Both the position numbers and the translations under genes were made by a program. From an uncultured Bradyrhizobium sp. (GTDB lineage: Bacteria > Pseudomonadota > Alphaproteobacteria > Rhizobiales > Xanthobacteraceae), in the NCBI RefSeq assembly GCF_947648125.1, contig NZ_CANSMR010000002.1:434001-498000 (forward strand): DNA of 64,000 nucleotides, in the 5' to 3' direction. Shown one piece after another: positions 61,296 to 64,000 of the stretch. Every line of letters begins with the position of its first letter. Positions within the stretch are counted from its first letter, which is position 1. The notes beneath the pieces were generated by a model. The model had not been told where the DNA came from. It made no database searches and saw only the letters and a list, made by a program, of their open reading frames with translations.

Positions 61296-61913
61296 ATGCC
61301 ATTCAGGAGTGCCGATCCATCGGTGATCAAATCGATCACGCAGCGGGTGCTGCTGAACGACTGGCTGCGCGCGAGACGCATGCCGGACGCCCTTCCCTTG
61401 CTGTGCGATTTCCACACCGACGGGACCGCCGACGAGCGGGCCGAAATGACGGGTTTTGACGTGGTCGGCAGCGGTGACGCCGCACGCTTCCTGATCACGC
61501 AGGAAGGCGCGCGACTGACGACGGCCTATGGCAACGAGCATGTCGAGCCGCGGCTGCGCACCAACCGCTACCTCGACGACGCGATCGGCCCCGAGCGCTA
61601 TGCCGGCGTGATCCTGTCCTATCGTGCCTGCCTCGCGCGCAAGCGTCCGACCTATACGGTTGCGGAGCTCACCGACGCCGACGGCAAGGACGTGTCCTAT
61701 GAGCGGCTGCTGCTGCCGTTCGGACGCGGCGACGCCGTCGAGCACATCATCGGCTCCTACAAGGCGATCAGTATCGAGGGCGGATTTCGGCTGCACAATC
61801 TGATGGGCGTGAAGGCGAAGGCCGTGCCTGTTGTCACCGTGCGGGCGGTGATCGACCGCAGGTTCATGCCCGCAGATCACCGGCCGAGTCAGGATTCAGT
61901 CGAGCTGATCTAG
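61296..61913 (+). CDS. PAS_5-like (DUF) protein
   Basis: A 205-residue cytoplasmic protein that resembles the alphaproteobacterial PAS_5 family. The expected order is seen: an N-terminal helix (VLLNDWLRARRMPDALPLLC), strands around FDVVGSGDAARFLITQEGAR, the turn TNRYLDDAIGPERYAGVILS, a helix with SYRACLARKRPTYTVAEL, and strands with YERLLLPFGRGDAVEHIIGS. PAS_5 proteins often occur alone, with no output domain, as here. The signal sensed is unknown. Confidence 0.65.
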   Translation: MPFRSADPSVIKSITQRVLLNDWLRARRMPDALPLLCDFHTDGTADERAEMTGFDVVGSGDAARFLITQEGARLTTAYGNEHVEPRLRTNRYLDDAIGPERYAGVILSYRACLARKRPTYTVAELTDADGKDVSYERLLLPFGRGDAVEHIIGSYKAISIEGGFRLHNLMGVKAKAVPVVTVRAVIDRRFMPADHRPSQDSVELI

Positions 61914-62014
61914 GCCGTGTACTTATAAACCGCGCGCGATGTCCGCTTTGCGCCGATACCGACCACCTTTGCGCAGCCGCAGCAAATGACGCGATGGGCC
62001 AACAGCTGTCCGTA

Positions 62015-62746
62015 TCAGCGTGTCATCGCCGCCTGAAGACGGGCTTCAAAACGATCTGCCAGTGCACCAAGTGCTCCGACCGTGTCTCCCTGAAAAGACG
62101 AACCATGCATAAGGGCAAGCGTGGCTGGTCTTACCTCCGTAAGCTTCCGTATGTTGGGTGCGGTCGTGGGGCCGAGGCTGGTCAACTCAAAGAAGTCCTC
62201 CGCCTCCATTGCCGGGCCGACGATGTCGTTCTCGGTCACGGGTGGGCCGCCACCAAGTCTTGTAAAGAGGTCGCCGCAGAGAAGGGTGGCAGTGGTCTCT
62301 TCGAACACCACGCCAGCATCCCATCCATGCGGGACGTGGGGAGTATCAATATAACGAACTCGCTTGCCCCCAAGATCGACAACCTCGCCATCAGCGAGCA
62401 CACGCGGTGGCCGGTCCGCCATGTCTCCAATGGACACTCGACACCCGACCGCGCCATGCATCACCTCTGCATGAGGGGAAGCAGCAAGCCATTCATTCAT
62501 TGAACCACACTCGTCAGCTTCGAAGTGACCGAAACCTAACCAGCGCAATTTCTTGATAGGGATTATTCTTCCGACGGCTTCCGAGACCAATGGAAACATC
62601 TTCCTCAATCCACAATGGAAGAGCATCGGCTCGTCCCCGACCATCAGGAAATGATTGAACATGAACCCGGCCCCGCCTTGGGCTTGGGGCAAAAACACCG
62701 ACACCCGATAAATTCCTGCCGCGACTTCGTCAGTCCTGATGTCCAT
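62015..62746 (-). CDS. Oxygen-binding di-iron / metallo-beta-lactamase-fold protein
   Basis: MBL-fold protein of the ODP type found in flavodiiron proteins, 243 residues, with no flavodoxin domain. Metal ligands: H74, E76, D78 and E79 of GHFEADE (the HxExD pattern that separates ODP from hydrolase-type HxHxDH), H140 near TPHVPHGWD, D159 in LLCGDLF and a His in ALMHGSSF. The start is the ATG at 62746, preceded by AGGA. Base composition is lower in GC than its neighbours, suggesting a different origin. Oxygen or NO sensing or reduction is possible; no redox partner lies next to it. Confidence 0.8.
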   Translation of the reverse strand: MDIRTDEVAAGIYRVSVFLPQAQGGAGFMFNHFLMVGDEPMLFHCGLRKMFPLVSEAVGRIIPIKKLRWLGFGHFEADECGSMNEWLAASPHAEVMHGAVGCRVSIGDMADRPPRVLADGEVVDLGGKRVRYIDTPHVPHGWDAGVVFEETTATLLCGDLFTRLGGGPPVTENDIVGPAMEAEDFFELTSLGPTTAPNIRKLTEVRPATLALMHGSSFQGDTVGALGALADRFEARLQAAMTR

Positions 62747-63015
62747 GGTCGATCCTGTCATGCATGGAGGTCGAGACGAGCTTAACGAAAGCAAGAAACT
62801 ATCATCTAACGACCCAACGCCATAGTGGCGCCAAGCGGTCGTTCGGCGCGCGGAGGCGCGACTGAAGGCCGCTTTGGGTCACTTCGACGATCTCGGCGGG
62901 GACTATTGGCAAGTTGACGTCCGCTTCTGCCCGTAAGCGCCGGGGAGCCCGGTTGGAAGCGTTGCGATTGCCCCCCGGGATTCAAATCCGCGAACCGAGG
63001 TTCGCGCGGAACGCG

Positions 63016-63399
63016 TCAGCCCTTCTTGCGTGCCTTGGCCGGCACTTCCTTGGCGTAGATATCCGGCTTGAAGCCGACGACGCGCTTCGGCCCGAGATCG
63101 AGCACCGGGCGCTTGATCATCGAGGGCTGCTCGGCCATCAGCGCCAACGCCTTGCGCTCGTTCAACCCTTCCTTGTCGGCATCGGGCAGCTTCTTGAAGG
63201 TCGTGCCGGCGCGGTTGAGCAGCGTCTCCCAGCCGACCTCGTCGCTCCACTGCTTGAGCTTGTCCTTGGCGATCCCGGCGGTCTTGTAGTCGTGGAAGTC
63301 GTAGCCGACGCCGTGATCGTCGAGCCAGGCGCGCGCCTTCTTCATGGTGTCGCAGTTCTTGATGCCGTAGATGGTGATGGTCAAAGCCGTTCCCCGCAT
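63016..63399 (-). CDS. ArsC/Spx-family protein (YffB-like)
   Basis: Thioredoxin-fold protein of the arsenate reductase-like group, 127 residues. The N-terminus ITIYGIKNCDTMKKARAWLD has a single cysteine in NCDT, as in E. coli YffB. YDFHDYKTAGI, LLNRAGTTFKKL and PSMIKRPVLDLG follow the family pattern. The start may be the ATG at 63399 or the TTG at 63384, which has GGGGAA just upstream. True arsenate reduction is not certain; YffB-type proteins likely work with glutathione. Confidence 0.88.
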   Translation of the reverse strand: MRGTALTITIYGIKNCDTMKKARAWLDDHGVGYDFHDYKTAGIAKDKLKQWSDEVGWETLLNRAGTTFKKLPDADKEGLNERKALALMAEQPSMIKRPVLDLGPKRVVGFKPDIYAKEVPAKARKKG

Positions 63400-63484
63400 G
63401 CGATTGCTGCGGGGAAACTAGCCCCGCAGCCATCACTGCGCCAGATCGGACCGCGCCGGTCTCCACAACCGATCTCGATGGCAC

Positions 63485-63994
63485 TCAATGCGCATAACGC
63501 GTGAAGACGAAATCGTGATCGCTGGCATGGGCCTCGTGGCAGGCGAAACACGTCTCGTGCTGGGCGGCATCGACCGGCTTGCCGTCGATGAAGCGGCCAA
63601 AGCCCCAGCCGCCGGTCGAAGCATATTTGGTGGAGTCCTTGACCATGACCTGGACGGTCGTCGCCGGTCCGGTGATGAAGGCGCCGTTGAGGCCCACGAC
63701 CGGCTTGCGCTTCCAGGCGAGCTTGACCAGCACGGTGCCGTCGGGGAAACGCGCGGCGCCGTCCTGATAGGCCTTCACGGCGGTGGCGTTGCCGAGCACG
63801 CTGCGCAGTTCGTCGAGCCCGGTCTCCTCGCCGACCGCGATCAGCTTCCAGTCGCGATAGCCGTCGGGAATTTTCACGCCGAAGATCGGCGATGCCGGCG
63901 CCGCGTCATCGGCGTGCCCGACTGCAAACGGCAATGACGCACTGATGCAGGCTGCCGCGATCGCGGCAGCTGCCCATTTCACAACTTGCTTCAT
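63485..63994 (-). CDS. Cytochrome P460 family protein
   Basis: Periplasmic heme protein, 169 residues. Signal peptide (AAAAIAAACISASLPFAVGH), then the P460/cytochrome c'-beta pattern: IPDGYRDWKLIAVG, ARFPDGTVLVKLAWKRK, TVQVMVKDSTKYASTGGWGF, and a C-terminal heme motif CFACH (C149, C152, H153) followed by SDHDFVFTRYAH. Related proteins bind NO or oxidise hydroxylamine. Whether this one has the special lysine-heme cross-link cannot be read from sequence. Intact and ends six nt before the window edge. Confidence 0.9.
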   Translation of the reverse strand: MKQVVKWAAAAIAAACISASLPFAVGHADDAAPASPIFGVKIPDGYRDWKLIAVGEETGLDELRSVLGNATAVKAYQDGAARFPDGTVLVKLAWKRKPVVGLNGAFITGPATTVQVMVKDSTKYASTGGWGFGRFIDGKPVDAAQHETCFACHEAHASDHDFVFTRYAH

Positions 63995-64000
63995 GATCCC

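Noticed and set aside
60942-61880. 312-residue minus-strand frame over the PAS_5-like gene
   Set aside because: It lies mostly opposite a plus-strand gene with family features and has no domain of its own.
62968-62990. GGGATTCAAATCC resembling a tRNA T-arm
   Set aside because: The base before TTC is A instead of the invariant G, and no anticodon or acceptor stem can be built around it.
1-64000. CRISPR array, prophage or integrative element
   Set aside because: No regularly spaced direct repeats, integrase, transposase or tRNA-linked attachment repeats were seen.

Overview
The window is chromosomal DNA of a GC-rich alphaproteobacterium, most likely Bradyrhizobium or a close relative in the Nitrobacteraceae. 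The basis is the conserved gene order (lptD-surA-like-pdxA-rsmA; gmk-yicC-mltG-fabF-acpP-fabG-fabD; rpsF-rpsR-DUF2232-rplI-dnaB-alr; radA-cvpA-purF), several LivJ/H/M/G/F-type transport genes, an Omp25-like porin, and short intergenic palindromes of the kind scattered through Bradyrhizobium genomes. No rRNA, tRNA, CRISPR array, transposase or phage gene was found. Most of the window is core, housekeeping sequence.

Layout. 0-6.4 kb: outer-membrane biogenesis and cofactor/rRNA modification genes (lptD, cut by the left edge; a SurA-like chaperone; pdxA; rsmA), then a zinc alcohol dehydrogenase. 6.7-14.7 kb: a Pro/Ala-rich envelope protein facing a reverse-strand block of gmk, yicC, mltG and the fatty-acid synthesis genes fabF, acpP, fabG and fabD. 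14.9-16.7 kb: a membrane fatty-acid desaturase co-transcribed with its TetR regulator behind a perfect operator palindrome. 17-19.5 kb: ribosomal proteins S6, S18 and L9 with a DUF2232 membrane protein. 19.5-23.1 kb: a thioesterase/TetR pair, a one-heme cytochrome with a long disordered tail, and cyclopropane fatty acid synthase. 23.5-29.5 kb: a 40-residue membrane peptide, dnaB, alr, xthA, a porin-like barrel and a TauE-type permease. 29.6-31.1 kb: an AT-richer patch with a small Tat-exported protein and little else.

31-37.5 kb: a secreted protein of unknown function, a HAD phosphatase, radA, cvpA, purF, a 47-residue membrane peptide and an SDR enzyme. 37.7-45 kb: accessory genes, namely an NHL propeller protein, an orphan LivJ-like binding protein, DUF2147 and DUF3313 proteins, a TetR regulator flanked by two near-identical operator-promoter elements, an NTF2-like protein and an MFS exporter. 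45-48 kb: der with a lipoprotein and a TPR membrane protein. 48-54 kb: acyl-CoA ligase, panB, nnrU, a TonB-C-like secreted protein and prfC. 54-56 kb: sugE/gdx behind a guanidine-II riboswitch, then a Pit phosphate transporter with its DUF47 partner. 56-61 kb: a complete branched-chain amino-acid-type ABC transporter. 61-64 kb: a PAS_5-like protein, an oxygen-binding di-iron-type protein, an ArsC/Spx-like protein and a cytochrome P460-like protein.

The most informative non-coding signals are the guanidine-II riboswitch before sugE (two ACGA-capped hairpins at 53909-53957), three TetR-type operator systems, and at least six families of intergenic palindromic repeats. I did not find a clearly new multi-gene system. 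The best candidates for new biology are the small TetR regulon at 41.0-43.2 kb, the two small membrane peptides, and the non-BamB lipoprotein between the YfgM-like protein and Der.
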